Under the pieces are notes generated by a model. The model saw only the letters and a list, made by a program, of their open reading frames with translations. It was not told the origin of the DNA and did no database searches. From a bacterium (lineage in GTDB: Bacteria > Babelota > Babeliae > Babelales > RVW-14): 13,459 nt of DNA. The translations under genes were made by a program, and so were the position numbers. The stretch is taken from positions 1 to 13,459 of the forward strand of contig JAHFBQ010000038.1 in assembly GCA_023249935.1 (NCBI GenBank), in the 5' to 3' direction. Positions 13,435 to 13,459 of this stretch are shown here, piece by piece; position 1 is the first letter of the stretch; every line of letters starts with the position of its first letter.

Positions 13435-13459
13435 CCTCCAACTTAGGACAAGCTGGAGG
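13435..13459 (+). terminator. Rho-independent terminator hairpin, cut by window edge
   Basis: CCTCCAACTT (13435-13444) pairs with AAGCTGGAGG (13450-13459) with one A-C mismatch, around a five-base loop AGGAC. The hairpin starts nine bases after the lipoprotein stop codon. A run of A just before it (13425-13432) means it could also terminate transcription arriving from the right on the minus strand. The T run expected after the stem lies outside the window and is assumed. Confidence 0.7.

Overview
The window looks like part of the chromosome of a small-genome, host-associated Gram-negative bacterium. My best guess is Candidatus Dependentiae (TM6) or a similar amoeba-associated lineage, at moderate to low confidence because no rRNA or other marker gene is present. 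The guess rests on many exported proteins of unknown function, outer-membrane barrels, phosphatase-like HAD proteins in tandem, a nucleoside salvage kinase of eukaryote-like type, and an ATP synthase whose genes are split. No mobile element, CRISPR array, tRNA or rRNA was seen.

Left arm (1-8678), all on the minus strand and closely spaced, reading from right to left: an exported beta-barrel-like protein (8678-7161), a small exported helical protein (7109-6531), the helicase RecD2 (6525-4327), an exported protein with two HAD phosphatase domains (4313-2913), a single-domain HAD protein without a signal peptide (2873-2130), a second barrel-like protein related to the first (2003-198), and the first 62 codons of another exported protein (188 to the window edge). 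Apart from RecD2 the theme is the cell envelope. A candidate promoter (TTGACA at 8846-8841) lies upstream of the whole set.

A 313-bp divergent region (8679-8991) separates the arms.

Right arm (8992-13459), plus strand: a deoxynucleoside kinase of the dCK/dGK family, then a compact ATP synthase cluster in the order c, b-type, second b-type, delta, alpha, with genes overlapping or nearly touching. A small lipoprotein gene overlaps the end of atpA, and a hairpin terminator starts at 13435. Subunit a (atpB) is not in front of c. The gamma, beta and epsilon genes that normally follow alpha are not there either, so the complex must be completed from other loci. The c subunit carries the full set of side chains that bind Na+ in characterised Na+ rings, so the enzyme is predicted to couple to sodium.

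The most interesting points are the Na+-type c subunit, the dCK/dGK-like kinase, the split ATP synthase with two b-type subunits and a lipoprotein in the place of gamma, and the trio of YihX-like HAD domains, two of which are fused and exported.
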